22,792 nt of DNA, taken from the IMG/VR virus record IMGVR_UViG_3300008339_007878, positions 1-22,792 of that record, one strand, 5' to 3'. The notes beneath the pieces were generated by a model. The model was not told where the DNA came from. It was given only the letters and a program-made list of their open reading frames with translations, and made no database searches. How positions within the stretch are numbered: position 1 is the stretch's first letter; the number at the start of each line of letters is the position of its first letter. Made by a program: the position numbers and the translations under genes. The stretch comes from a virus. Below are positions 1-6,809 of this stretch, in pieces.

Positions 1-96
1 CATAGCAGTTATTTTTGTCACTATAGTCCCGGTAAACTAACTATTATTCCAGATAAAGACAAAGGACGTTATAATGAATCCAGAACTCAGTGGTAA
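1..96 (+). CDS. C-terminal end of an upstream gene (partial)
   Basis: The first frame is open from the window edge to a TAA at 94-96 and encodes about 31 residues; the other two + frames stop at once or by about position 38. The tail overlaps the next gene's start by 23 nt, a packing style seen elsewhere in this window. There is not enough sequence to name a family. It is called only because an open frame at the edge of such a gene-dense region is most simply the end of a gene. Confidence 0.45.
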   Translation, partial: HSSYFCHYSPGKLTIIPDKDKGRYNESRTQW

Positions 97-481
97 ACTA
101 ATCTCAAAGTATCCAGAACAATTTTCTAATTATCAATACATTGAATGCGACGATGGATGGTATGATCTTCTAGATAAATTATGCTCTTCTATCCAATCTC
201 ATCTGGATCACAGAAAAAAAACAGAAGAACCTCTTTCCTACTTTAGTTGGTCACAAATCAAAGAAAAGTTTGGTGGATTAAGAGCCTATTCTTATGGTGC
301 AGATTCTTATATCAATGGATTAATTGCTATGGCAGAAAGTATGAGTTACAGCATTTGTGAAATTTCTGGAGAAAAAGGAAAGTTGCGTAAACAAAGAATT
401 GGAGAAAATGGAGAGCCTATTCCTGCATGGATGAAAACCCTGTCAGATAGTGAGGCACAAAAGGCGGGATACGTTCTCTAA
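74..481 (+). CDS. conserved phage-type hypothetical protein
   Basis: This 135-residue protein has an AAAGGA ribosome site at 61-66 ahead of the ATG. It has the layout of a recurring phage/bacterial hypothetical family: an N-terminal DDGWYDLL segment (residues 26-33), a central KEKFGGLRAY block (about 63-72), an amphipathic AE-S helix, then a C-terminal CE-x-x-G-x-x-G-K-L-R knuckle. In the relatives I recall, that knuckle is CxxCG; here the second Cys is Ser, so metal binding is probably lost. Function is unknown. No signal peptide or membrane segment is visible. Confidence 0.7.
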   Translation: MNPELSGKLISKYPEQFSNYQYIECDDGWYDLLDKLCSSIQSHLDHRKKTEEPLSYFSWSQIKEKFGGLRAYSYGADSYINGLIAMAESMSYSICEISGEKGKLRKQRIGENGEPIPAWMKTLSDSEAQKAGYVL

Positions 482-491
482 AGAATCCCTC

Positions 492-519
492 TTGACAATG
501 CCGATACCTGTGCTATACT
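492..519 (+). promoter_or_regulatory. sigma70-type promoter with CGATAC spacer box
   Basis: TTGACA at 492-497 and TATACT at 514-519 are separated by 16 nt. The spacer contains CGATAC at 502-507, also found at the same place in other promoters of this window. It sits 34 nt upstream of the zinc-ribbon gene, followed by an AAGGAG ribosome site at 540-545. Confidence 0.75.
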
Positions 520-552
520 TAGGACATAACACCTAACACAAGGAGATTCAAA

Positions 553-957
553 ATGCCTCGCGGCCAGAAAATTTGTCCAAGTTGTTCTGCTATCAATGGT
601 CCCCGTGCATACACTTGTAAGAGTTGTGGTTCAGATTTTGCTTTCAAGCCCAAAAGCAAGGAAGTTAAAAACACCAAGATCATTAAGGATGTTAATTGGA
701 AAGAATTGGTTAAGGGTGATCGTATAAAAGTTCGCGGTGGCCCCTATTATGTTCATAAGGGTGAATTTATCCCTATGGGTTATCGTGGACGCTTTGTGGT
801 AGACTGTATTGATGACAAGGGCATTAGGGCTTATGGTATTGATAAGCACGGTGGATTTGCTCATATTTATATGGGTGGAGACTTTCAAAACAAGGAAACC
901 GGCGTATGGAAGATTGCTCACGAAATTGTCAAACTGAAAAACAGAGAAGTGGTATAA
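553..957 (+). CDS. zinc-ribbon protein, KOW/SH3-like middle (putative)
   Basis: This is a 134-residue basic protein. An N-terminal zinc ribbon is visible as C8xxC11 and C22xxC25 in the context MPRGQKICPSC, a start I recognise from small zinc-ribbon proteins of phages and bacteria. The middle (about 53-82: KGDRIKVRGGPYYVHKGEF) is rich in beta-forming residues and Gly, like an SH3/KOW barrel, but that is only a resemblance. It has its own promoter and a strong AAGGAG ribosome site, so it should be well expressed. Nucleic-acid binding is plausible; the target is unknown. Its stop overlaps the next start (TAATG). Confidence 0.75.
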   Translation: MPRGQKICPSCSAINGPRAYTCKSCGSDFAFKPKSKEVKNTKIIKDVNWKELVKGDRIKVRGGPYYVHKGEFIPMGYRGRFVVDCIDDKGIRAYGIDKHGGFAHIYMGGDFQNKETGVWKIAHEIVKLKNREVV

Positions 958-1229
958 TGAGTTTGGTTCCTCAACAACAAGAACAATTAGAAAAACTGTT
1001 AGAACATAGAGACTCTATAGTTAGCCACTTATATCAGATTGAGCATATTTTAAAGGAATATTTTCCTGAGCAATTTGAACTAGCATATCAACATTGGATT
1101 CCTCAAATTACTACTGCTCTTTATGAACAACCTAAGTGGCTTCCTAGAGGACAATATTCTATGGAAGATACAGTAAAGAATATTACAGATAAGGACGATG
1201 GTTCTGGTGTATTTAAATATTTGAGGTAA
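957..1229 (+). CDS. conserved phage hypothetical protein
   Basis: This 90-residue protein starts at the ATG that overlaps the preceding stop (TAATG), which I prefer to an in-frame ATG at 906 buried in the upstream gene. The N-terminal half is a Gln/Glu/Leu-rich helix suited to a coiled coil. The C-terminal half carries HWIPQITTAL and LPRGQYSMEDT segments of a type that recurs in phage hypothetical proteins. No enzymatic motif is visible. Translation is probably coupled to the zinc-ribbon gene. Confidence 0.65.
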   Translation: MSLVPQQQEQLEKLLEHRDSIVSHLYQIEHILKEYFPEQFELAYQHWIPQITTALYEQPKWLPRGQYSMEDTVKNITDKDDGSGVFKYLR

Positions 1230-1232
1230 TAT

Positions 1233-1616
1233 ATGGACGAAAAACTCTATTCTATTGTTGATCTTGAAGGATACGCTAAACAGGTTAGAGAAGCGGCTGC
1301 TCAAACCTTATCAGAAAATAACAACGATAATCTTGATGATTATATCACCATCACACAACTAGTCCAGATGGTGCGTAAAAACTGTTGTGGTTTTGATGAT
1401 GATAACAGACCTCTCTTAAATGAAGATATTAACGAGCAAATTTATGACTGTACTATAACTTGGATACATAATGTCGCATTAGCAAAATTGGCTGCTAAAG
1501 ACTTACTAGAATGTGCTTGGGATGATAAGGCTAATGAAATGGTATTTTGGCCTAAAGAGACTGAAAATGATAAATCCGTCAAACGAAGAAATAAGAAAAA
1601 GAATAAAGAGTCTTGA
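1233..1616 (+). CDS. small protein with winged-helix-like C-terminus
   Basis: This is a 127-residue acidic protein with a Lys/Arg-rich C-terminal tail (KRRNKKKNKE). Residues 85-108 (LAAKDLLECAWDDKANEMVFW) match the pattern of the protein at 13622-14041 (LVKKGLVESAFDTECNDFIFW), so the two are probable paralogues. The helix-turn followed by a strand ending in FW resembles the wing of a winged-helix domain. The function is unknown. A GAGG lies just before the ATG, 3 nt after the previous stop. Confidence 0.65.
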   Translation: MDEKLYSIVDLEGYAKQVREAAAQTLSENNNDNLDDYITITQLVQMVRKNCCGFDDDNRPLLNEDINEQIYDCTITWIHNVALAKLAAKDLLECAWDDKANEMVFWPKETENDKSVKRRNKKKNKES

Positions 1617-1746
1617 AGAAGAAATACATAATTACGAAACATATCTACTGTCAGAAAGTTGCAGTAGGTGTGCTGATGCTTATGCTAAGATAGAGCAATA
1701 CAAGACAGAAATTGGTGAACTGATACAACTATATCATAATGATTAA
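1567..1746 (+). CDS. small coiled-coil protein with CxxC
   Basis: This is a 59-residue protein. I chose the ATG at 1567 because AAAGAGA lies 9 nt upstream, rather than the in-frame ATG at 1513 deeper in the preceding gene. The overlap with that gene is 50 nt. The sequence is a near-continuous charged helix with heptad spacing (IRKRIKSLEEEI, then YAKIEQYKTEIGELI) interrupted by C32-S-R-C35 at the turn, suggesting a helical hairpin pinned by a metal or disulfide. Function unknown. Confidence 0.55.
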   Translation: MINPSNEEIRKRIKSLEEEIHNYETYLLSESCSRCADAYAKIEQYKTEIGELIQLYHND

Positions 1747-1749
1747 TAA

Positions 1750-2104
1750 GGGGGTATAACGGTATCGATTGGATAATAGCAATTATGTTAGCAAGTAGTG
1801 GTTGATCGACCGGCCACTTTAAAAAGTCGATTAAACGCTTTAACTGGCGAAACTCAGTTAGCCCTTGCTGCCTAATAAATAAGTAGCAACAATCTTAGAA
1901 AGCGATGAAGGTAGCGTTCAAAAGATTGATGTAAAATCCTTCGGCTGCTAGAATAGCCAACGGGTTCTAGCCTGAGATTAGTTGGTACGGAAAGATGAAT
2001 GTTGTTTGTTCTTTAGTCTTTCTTAAAATTTATGAATAAACTAAACTTGTAGAATATATAATGAAAATTATCGCAACACATGGGTTCGACTCCCATTACC
2101 TCCA
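1750..2104 (+). ncRNA. ssrA: transfer-messenger RNA (tmRNA)
   Basis: This is a full one-piece tmRNA. The acceptor stem pairs GGGGGTA (1750-1756) with TACCTCC (2097-2103), with A2104 as discriminator. The T arm is ATGGG-TTCGACT-CCCAT (2080-2096). The 5' block GGTATCGATTGG matches the conserved region after the acceptor stem. Pseudoknot PK1 is explicit: stem 1 AGTGG/CCACT (1797-1801/1814-1818) and stem 2 ATCGAC/GTCGAT (1805-1810/1826-1831). Eleven nt later, the same spacing as in E. coli tmRNA, an open frame (1843-1872) encodes TGETQLALAA before TAATAA; the ALAA end is the classical protease signal. The resume codon would be ACU, unusual for a position normally Ala or Gly, so the exact first codon is less certain than the tag end. 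No CCA is encoded. Such an RNA frees stalled ribosomes and tags the nascent chain. Confidence 0.93.
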
Positions 2105-2106
2105 CT

Positions 2107-2451
2107 ATGCCTAGAAAAATTTGTACTTATTGTGGTAAAAGAAAAAACCGTAAAAGTTTTCCTAAACATAGTTTGTACAAAGATAAACTAGATACAAGAT
2201 GTAAAAAATGCGTTAAAGAACATTCAAAGGTAAGAAATAAACTTCATAAAAAAGCACCAGATAAACCAGAAGTTTGTGAGTGTTGTAAAAAGATCCCCAT
2301 TAAATGGGTATTAGATCATAACCATGATGATGATACTTTTCGTGGATGGCTTTGTGATAGATGCAATACCGGCATAGGAAAATTAGGAGATAATTTAGGT
2401 GGTATTGTCAATGCGATGAATTATTTTCTCTCAAGACCCAATCGCAAATAG
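2107..2451 (+). CDS. endonuclease VII-like HNH nuclease
   Basis: This is a 114-residue His-Me-finger nuclease of the recombination endonuclease VII family (T4 gp49-like), which resolves Holliday junctions and other branched DNA. An N-terminal zinc knuckle (C6xxC9, C32xxC35) precedes the core: C57-x2-C60, D70-H71-N-H73, the FRGWLCDRCN block with C83xxC86, and GIGKLGDN. I set the start at ATG 2107, two bases after the tmRNA discriminator; an in-frame ATG at 2080 lies inside the tmRNA T arm and is rejected. No Shine-Dalgarno is present; the upstream bases ACCTCC are anti-SD-like and belong to the acceptor stem. It is shorter than T4 gp49, so it may be a related homing-type or debranching nuclease. 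Confidence 0.82.
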   Translation: MPRKICTYCGKRKNRKSFPKHSLYKDKLDTRCKKCVKEHSKVRNKLHKKAPDKPEVCECCKKIPIKWVLDHNHDDDTFRGWLCDRCNTGIGKLGDNLGGIVNAMNYFLSRPNRK

Positions 2452-2458
2452 TCGATAC

Positions 2459-2487
2459 TTGACAGCAGCATGAGCGTCTGGTACGAT
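2459..2487 (+). promoter_or_regulatory. sigma70-type promoter for DNA ligase
   Basis: TTGACA (2459-2464), a 17-nt spacer, then TACGAT (2482-2487). Here CGATAC copies flank the hexamers (2453-2458 and 2484-2489) rather than lying in the spacer. An AGGAGA ribosome site follows at 2499-2504. Confidence 0.7.
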
Positions 2488-2512
2488 ACCATCAACACAG
2501 GAGACTAAACGG

Positions 2513-3829
2513 ATGACTCACGATTTTGATTATGTTTGGAAGATGGTAACTGCTCTTAGAAATACAAGCAGCACAAAAGAAAAAGAAGATATTATCAAGA
2601 TTAATTGTGGAATTTTCAATAATTCATCTGCAAATTTTGCTAAGAAAATTCTACTCTATACTTATCATCCACTTTGGCAATATCATGTAACCAGTGATAA
2701 TTTAAAGAAGAAAAATTATTTGGTCGCCAGAAAGAATGAATACAAAAATTTCTTTGATCTGCTTGATGCTCTAAAGAGTCGTAAAATTACTGGGCATGAT
2801 GCTATATCTGCTGTGAATAGTTTTGTCGAACATTACGCTGACTATGAGGAACTTATTCATTGTGTTTTGGATAAAGACTTGAAAACCCGTGCTGGCGATA
2901 AGATCATTAATAAGGCTATTCCAGATCATATTCCAGAATTTAGTGTAGCCTTGGCCGATAAATATAGTCCAGATATTGTAGATTGGAAAGATGAATGGTA
3001 TGTTAGTCGTAAGATCGATGGTGCTAGATGTATCGCTATTGTTGATAGTAATGGGGAGTCTACTTTTTATTCCCGCACGGGAAAAGAGTTTGATACTCTT
3101 GGTGTTGTTGCTGGTGGCATTAAGAGTTTGGGTGTTACTAATGTAGTATTTGATGGTGAACTTTGTCTTGTGGATGATGAGGGTAATGAAGATTTTCAGG
3201 GGATCATGAAACAACTCAAAAAGAAGGATCATACCATCCCTAATCCTTCATATAAGATTTTTGATATGATTTCTCACGACGAATTTTATAGTAAGAAGGG
3301 CGAGAAGAACAAGCCTTATTCTATTCGCTATAATAATCTACGAGAAGTTATGAAAAATAATACTTGTACTTGTCTTAGTGTGCTTGGTCAAGAACTTATT
3401 AAAGATGATGATCATTTTCAGGAGTGGATTAAAAAAAGTAAAGATTACAAGTATGAAGGACTTATGCTACGAGCAGACGAACCATATAAAGGGAAGCGTA
3501 GTAAAGATCTGCTGAAAGTTAAGAAGTTTTTTGACGATGAGTATGAAGTTATTGATGTGGAAATGGGTCCATTTCGTTATGTATTGAATGGTAAAGAGCA
3601 TGAGGAAACCATGCTTTCTTGCGTAATGATTAAGCATAAAGATCATGTTGTTAGAGTTGGTAGTGGATTTGCTATTGACCAAAGACAAGAGTTTTATCAA
3701 GACCCCAAAAAGATTCTTGGTAAAATTATTACGGTTCAATATTTTGAGGAAACTAAAAACCAAGAAGGCGGAATTAGTTTGCGTTTCCCAACATTTAAGT
3801 TTTTGCATGGGTCTGCTAGAACCGTTTAA
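2513..3829 (+). CDS. ATP-dependent DNA ligase (T4 gp30-like)
   Basis: This 438-residue ligase seals nicks in duplex DNA through a ligase-AMP intermediate and would act in phage replication and repair. The nucleotidyltransferase motifs are in order: motif I K167-I-D-G-A-R172 with the AMP-accepting lysine, motif III FDGEL (213-217), IIIa YKIFDM (247-252), motif IV YEGLMLR (314-320) and motif V LLKVKKF (333-339). An OB-fold region follows to the end. The N-terminal 160 residues form a helical domain like that of T4 ligase, and the length is close to T4 gp30 (487 residues). The gene has its own promoter and uses AAG and CGT codons more than its neighbours. Confidence 0.95.
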   Translation: MTHDFDYVWKMVTALRNTSSTKEKEDIIKINCGIFNNSSANFAKKILLYTYHPLWQYHVTSDNLKKKNYLVARKNEYKNFFDLLDALKSRKITGHDAISAVNSFVEHYADYEELIHCVLDKDLKTRAGDKIINKAIPDHIPEFSVALADKYSPDIVDWKDEWYVSRKIDGARCIAIVDSNGESTFYSRTGKEFDTLGVVAGGIKSLGVTNVVFDGELCLVDDEGNEDFQGIMKQLKKKDHTIPNPSYKIFDMISHDEFYSKKGEKNKPYSIRYNNLREVMKNNTCTCLSVLGQELIKDDDHFQEWIKKSKDYKYEGLMLRADEPYKGKRSKDLLKVKKFFDDEYEVIDVEMGPFRYVLNGKEHEETMLSCVMIKHKDHVVRVGSGFAIDQRQEFYQDPKKILGKIITVQYFEETKNQEGGISLRFPTFKFLHGSARTV

Positions 3830-3839
3830 GAAACGAGTC

Positions 3840-3868
3840 TTGACAAGACGATACCAGTAGTGTAGAAT
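3840..3868 (+). promoter_or_regulatory. sigma70-type promoter with CGATAC spacer box
   Basis: TTGACA (3840-3845), a 17-nt spacer carrying CGATAC at 3849-3854, then TAGAAT (3863-3868). It lies in the 69-nt gap between the ligase and the next gene and has a GGAG ribosome site downstream at 3890-3893. Confidence 0.78.
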
Positions 3869-3898
3869 CGTAGCATACACGCTAACATTGGAGTTTTT

Positions 3899-4600
3899 AT
3901 GATTGTTGAGAACACTGTGGTCGATACCAATAAAGTTGAAATGAGCAAGACGAAGGCTGATATTTTCTTTGAGACTTTTCCTAAAGATAAGGTTGTCAAG
4001 TATAAGGAATATTGGGAGAGTGTTCGTCCTCAGAATGTTGAGGATATTTTTCGTCGCTATCTTTTCAGTTTTATGAGCGTTCATACAACATGGAAGTCTA
4101 ATGTTAGTGGCTATAACGCAATCAAAGACTTTAATGATTGGATTGATAATAAAGAACTGCTGAGAGATAAGATTAAAAGTAGTGGTTGTGGGCTATACAA
4201 CAATCGCACAAAGTTTATTTGGGATTTTAAGGATAAATTTTGGTCTAATCCGAAAGACTTTTATCTAACAAACAAAAAGTATCATGTAAAAAAGAGAGAT
4301 CAGATTGTCAATAATATTTCTGGACTAGGTACTGCAAAAGTTTCGTTTGCATTAGAGCAATGCCACCCTAATGAGTGTAGGGTATTTTGTGGTGATACTC
4401 ATATGCTGGAATTGTATGGCATGAAAACTCTTACTTATCAGTCTAAAAGGGGTCTTGAACAATATAAGAAAATGGAAAGACATTGGAGTATTAATTGTGG
4501 CAAATTAGGCGTTCCTCCTTATATTGCTAGATGTATTTTTTGGGATGCAAAACAGAACAAGACCGATTCTCGTTATTGGTCGTATGTATTTGAAGAATAA
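3899..4600 (+). CDS. HhH-GPD DNA glycosylase-like protein
   Basis: This 233-residue protein is probably a base-excision-repair glycosylase relative. Residues 138-152 form a helix-hairpin-helix (NNISGLGTAKVSFAL) followed by C-G-D166-T-H, matching the HhH-GPD layout in which Asp is catalytic (VDTH in endonuclease III). Lys147 lies within the hairpin, one residue off from the catalytic Lys of endonuclease III; archaeal 8-oxoguanine glycosylases show a similar K/D pair. There is no FeS cluster Cys set at the C-terminus. The promoter, codon use and position after DNA ligase fit a repair role. Substrate unknown; loss of lyase activity is possible. Confidence 0.6.
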   Translation: MIVENTVVDTNKVEMSKTKADIFFETFPKDKVVKYKEYWESVRPQNVEDIFRRYLFSFMSVHTTWKSNVSGYNAIKDFNDWIDNKELLRDKIKSSGCGLYNNRTKFIWDFKDKFWSNPKDFYLTNKKYHVKKRDQIVNNISGLGTAKVSFALEQCHPNECRVFCGDTHMLELYGMKTLTYQSKRGLEQYKKMERHWSINCGKLGVPPYIARCIFWDAKQNKTDSRYWSYVFEE

Positions 4601-4752
4601 AGATTTTTGGAGAGTGGCATATAGACCATATCAAACCATGTTGTAGTTTTGATCTCACAGATACACAACAGCAAAAATTATGTTTTCACTATACCAACCT
4701 ACAACCGTTATGGGCTATTGATACTCTAAAAAAGTCTGGAAAATTATTATGA
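4594..4752 (+). pseudogene. 5'-truncated HNH endonuclease remnant
   Basis: One frame is open from just after a TGA at 4591-4593 to TGA 4750-4752 with no usable start codon near its beginning. It reads about 52 residues: FGEWHIDHIKPC, then SFDLTDTQQQ, then CFHYTNLQPLWA near the end. This is the exact C-terminal signature of a common viral/phage HNH nuclease family (WHIDH with the metal His, and the NLQPLWA block). The N-terminal part of the nuclease is missing, and the fragment begins inside the end of the glycosylase-like gene. It looks like the scar of a lost homing-type insertion; an unusual start codon (ATT at 4603) cannot be excluded. Confidence 0.7.
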
Positions 4753-4859
4753 GCCAAAACGGTAAAGGAAGTAAACCAAGACCTAAAAGCGTAGATTATA
4801 AAACATGGGAGAAAAACTATGAGCGAATTTTTAGAAAAAAAGCCAAGAAAAAAATTTAA
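4749..4859 (+). CDS. tiny conserved phage protein (GKGSKPRP type)
   Basis: This 36-residue basic protein overlaps the HNH remnant's stop (ATGA) and runs 41 nt into the next gene in another frame. It has the N-terminal GKGSKPRP motif, then SVDYKTWEKNYERIF and a lysine-rich tail. I recognise this pattern (short protein, GKGSxPRP followed by a W-x-x-IF helix) from many unrelated phage genomes, always without assigned function. The match of the whole length to that pattern is the reason to call so short an ORF. Confidence 0.65.
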   Translation: MSQNGKGSKPRPKSVDYKTWEKNYERIFRKKAKKKI

Positions 4860-5103
4860 TTGTAGTCTTTTTCTGAGATGCGGTTGTCAGAGCGAAATGC
4901 TGGTTCTAGACTATGATCCAGAATTAGACATGGTGGATATATCAATATATGAGATATTAACTTCCTATAAATATAGAATGTCTTGGTGGCAAAAATTACG
5001 ATATATTTATCAGACGCTAAGGCATGGACAACCATATAACGATCAAATAGTCTTAAATAGGACTCAGATAGATCAACTGAAAGAGTACATTAATTCATTA
5101 TAA
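4819..5103 (+). CDS. conserved small phage protein
   Basis: This 94-residue protein is preceded by GGGAGA 6 nt before the ATG. After a basic N-terminus comes a compact beta-rich region (LFLRCGCQSEMLVLDY), an acidic strand, then MSWWQKLRYIYQTLRHGQPY and a C-terminal helix. The CGC near the start together with SWWxRLR-x5-LxxGxP is a signature I have seen in hypothetical proteins of large tailed phages. It has no membrane segments despite the WW pair. The biological role is unknown. Confidence 0.7.
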   Translation: MSEFLEKKPRKKFNCSLFLRCGCQSEMLVLDYDPELDMVDISIYEILTSYKYRMSWWQKLRYIYQTLRHGQPYNDQIVLNRTQIDQLKEYINSL

Positions 5104-5114
5104 ATATCCGTTTT

Positions 5115-5133
5115 GGTGTTATTATATTAATGG
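5115..5133 (+). promoter_or_regulatory. AT-rich element before DUF1501 gene
   Basis: GGTGTTATTATATTAATGG contains a -10-like TATTAT/TATATT without a matching -35. Nearly the same string, GGTGTATTATATTATG, occurs at 15371-15386 before the secreted protease gene. A shared promoter type is an inference from two copies. Confidence 0.4.
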
Positions 5134-5149
5134 CAACGGAGTTTATAAT

Positions 5150-6496
5150 GTGAAAATATCCAGAAGATCACTTATTCAAAGTGGCCTATTAGGCTACTCA
5201 TCATTATCTGCAACTGAGGTTATAGCAGAATCTAAAACTGATAATTCAGTCATACTGGTTTGGTTGCCGGGCGGGCTTTCTCAATTAGAAAGTTATGATC
5301 CTAAATCACAAGCCAAAAGCGATGTAAAGGGATTATTTAATAGTATTCCTACTAATGTGGTTGGAACTCATATTAGTGAACTATTTCCTTTACAGGCACA
5401 AATAGCAGATAAATTTACTCTTATACGATCTATGACCCACAGATTCACCGATCATGGTGGAGGGTCCAAAAGAGTAATGACAGGAAAAGAACCCAAAGTT
5501 CCTACAGGTACTATTAACGATACTCCATCTATAGCATCAGTAGTTTCAAAACATAACCATAATAATGGTTGTATTATTCCATCTAATATTTTATTAGCGG
5601 ATGGTGGCACTAATTCTGTTGATGAATTTGCACTAGGGTCTGCATTTTTGGGATCGTCATATGATGCCTTTATTGTTGATGGCGACCCTTCTGCTAAAAA
5701 TTTTAAAGTAAACAATATTACTATGTCAGATAGTCTTAAAGGCAGAATTGATGATAGATTACAATTGCTATCTCAAATAGATAAAATAGATAGACAATTA
5801 GATTATTCGCAATCTATGAGTGCTATGGATAATTTTCATAAAAAGGCTTATGATTTATTAACTTCTCATGAAGTTAAAGGAATTTTTGATGTAGTCTCTG
5901 AGCCGTTATCTGTTAGAGAGAGTTATGGATTAAATGCTTGGGGTCAAAGATGTCTTATGGCAAGAAAACTAGCAGAAGCAGGCAGTAATTTCGTAACTGT
6001 AACATTAAGAAATCCGCCAGGATCACCACCAGATCATTCGTATTATAATTGGGATTGTCATGCTGTTAATTGCGATATATTTATAGATATGAAATATAAA
6101 GCAAATTTTTATGATCAGGCTGTTAGTGGATTAATTAATGATATCTATAATAGAGGATTAGATAAAAATATTTTAGTTGTAGTAATGGGAGAATTTGGAC
6201 ATACTCCTAAATTAGAATATAAAGAAGCAAGAGGTAAAATAAGAAATGGTAGAGATCATTGGTCTAAAGCATTTTCTATATTAGTATCTGGTGGTGGATT
6301 AAAAATGGGTCAGGTTATTGGCAAAACAGATGACAATGCTGCATTTGTAATTGATCGTCCTGTGACTCCAGAGGACTTGTGGGCCACGATTTATAGGCAC
6401 TTGGGTATTGATGCGTCTAAAGTTATTTATGACCTCAGTGGTCGGCCAATTCCTATTTTAGCAGATGGCAGACCCATAAAAGAACTGGTGATTTAA
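5150..6496 (+). CDS. DUF1501 exported protein with Tat-like signal
   Basis: This 448-residue protein starts at GTG 5150 (the ATG two bases earlier runs straight into TGA), with ACGGAG 8-13 nt upstream. The N-terminus (ISRRSLIQSGLLG) has a twin-arginine motif and a short hydrophobic stretch, so Tat export is likely. The body shows the DUF1501 family blocks: LPGGLSQLESYDPK (39-52), W301-D-C-H304, MGEFGHTPK (346-354), GRDHW (367-371) and GGGLKMGQVIGKTD (381-394). The family belongs to the alkaline phosphatase/sulfatase fold and is very abundant in Planctomycetes, usually beside DUF1549/DUF1553 cytochrome-type genes, which are absent here. The substrate is unknown. A copy in a phage suggests acquisition from the host and action at its surface. 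Confidence 0.88.
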   Translation: MKISRRSLIQSGLLGYSSLSATEVIAESKTDNSVILVWLPGGLSQLESYDPKSQAKSDVKGLFNSIPTNVVGTHISELFPLQAQIADKFTLIRSMTHRFTDHGGGSKRVMTGKEPKVPTGTINDTPSIASVVSKHNHNNGCIIPSNILLADGGTNSVDEFALGSAFLGSSYDAFIVDGDPSAKNFKVNNITMSDSLKGRIDDRLQLLSQIDKIDRQLDYSQSMSAMDNFHKKAYDLLTSHEVKGIFDVVSEPLSVRESYGLNAWGQRCLMARKLAEAGSNFVTVTLRNPPGSPPDHSYYNWDCHAVNCDIFIDMKYKANFYDQAVSGLINDIYNRGLDKNILVVVMGEFGHTPKLEYKEARGKIRNGRDHWSKAFSILVSGGGLKMGQVIGKTDDNAAFVIDRPVTPEDLWATIYRHLGIDASKVIYDLSGRPIPILADGRPIKELVI

Positions 6497-6679
6497 ATGA
6501 ATATGATACAATATCTGGCTCATGAATTAAATAATAAGGTGTTTCATCTACAAAAACTGCTCAAAGAAACAGAACTTGCTCTGGATGAATCAAAAAAAGA
6601 AAATATGAAACTATTATCTCTTTTAGAAGCACGGAAAATTTCTCCCAATACGGAAACTGAAACAGCAGACTGTTGCTGA
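6497..6679 (+). CDS. small helical protein
   Basis: A 60-residue ORF begins directly after the DUF1501 stop (TAA then ATG), so it is probably translationally coupled; an in-frame ATG at 6503 is an alternative start. It is predicted to be one long amphipathic helix (LAHELNNKVFHLQKLLKET), ending with a Cys-Cys pair. There is no signal peptide. Function unknown. Confidence 0.5.
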   Translation: MNMIQYLAHELNNKVFHLQKLLKETELALDESKKENMKLLSLLEARKISPNTETETADCC

Positions 6680-6705
6680 AAAATAAAAAATCTCAAGTTG
6701 TGCTA

Positions 6706-6733
6706 TTGACAAGCCGATACTGTGAGATAGAAT
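6706..6733 (+). promoter_or_regulatory. sigma70-type promoter with CGATAC spacer box
   Basis: TTGACA (6706-6711), a 16-nt spacer with CGATAC at 6715-6720, then TAGAAT (6728-6733). It drives the small HTH-like gene through a 70-80 nt leader that contains a hairpin. Confidence 0.8.
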
Positions 6734-6744
6734 GAGTTAGTCGC

Positions 6745-6776
6745 TGTGAGAGATTTGATCATGCGATCAACTCACA
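6745..6776 (+). promoter_or_regulatory. 5'-UTR hairpin
   Basis: The outer arm TGTGAG (6745-6750) pairs with CTCACA (6771-6776), and the inner arm TTGATC (6755-6760) with GATCAA (6765-6770) around an ATGC loop; four unpaired bases (AGAT) sit on the 5' side. It lies between the promoter and the ribosome site and could stabilise the mRNA or serve as an operator. Confidence 0.6.
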
Positions 6777-6809
6777 AAAGACAAATTTGGATATGTTTGG
6801 AGGTTGATT

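Noticed and set aside
2080-2106. In-frame upstream ATG extending the endonuclease VII gene
   Set aside because: Those codons are the T arm and acceptor stem of the tmRNA; protein homology-type features begin at MPRKIC (2107).
3467-4084. Long minus-strand open frame
   Set aside because: It is antisense to the ligase and glycosylase-like genes, has no ribosome site or recognisable domain, and its hydrophobic composition follows from the AT-rich opposite strand.
6663-6678. CAGCA/TGCTG hairpin after the small helical gene
   Set aside because: The stem is only 5 bp and is followed by A-rich, not T-rich, sequence, so it is not a + strand terminator.
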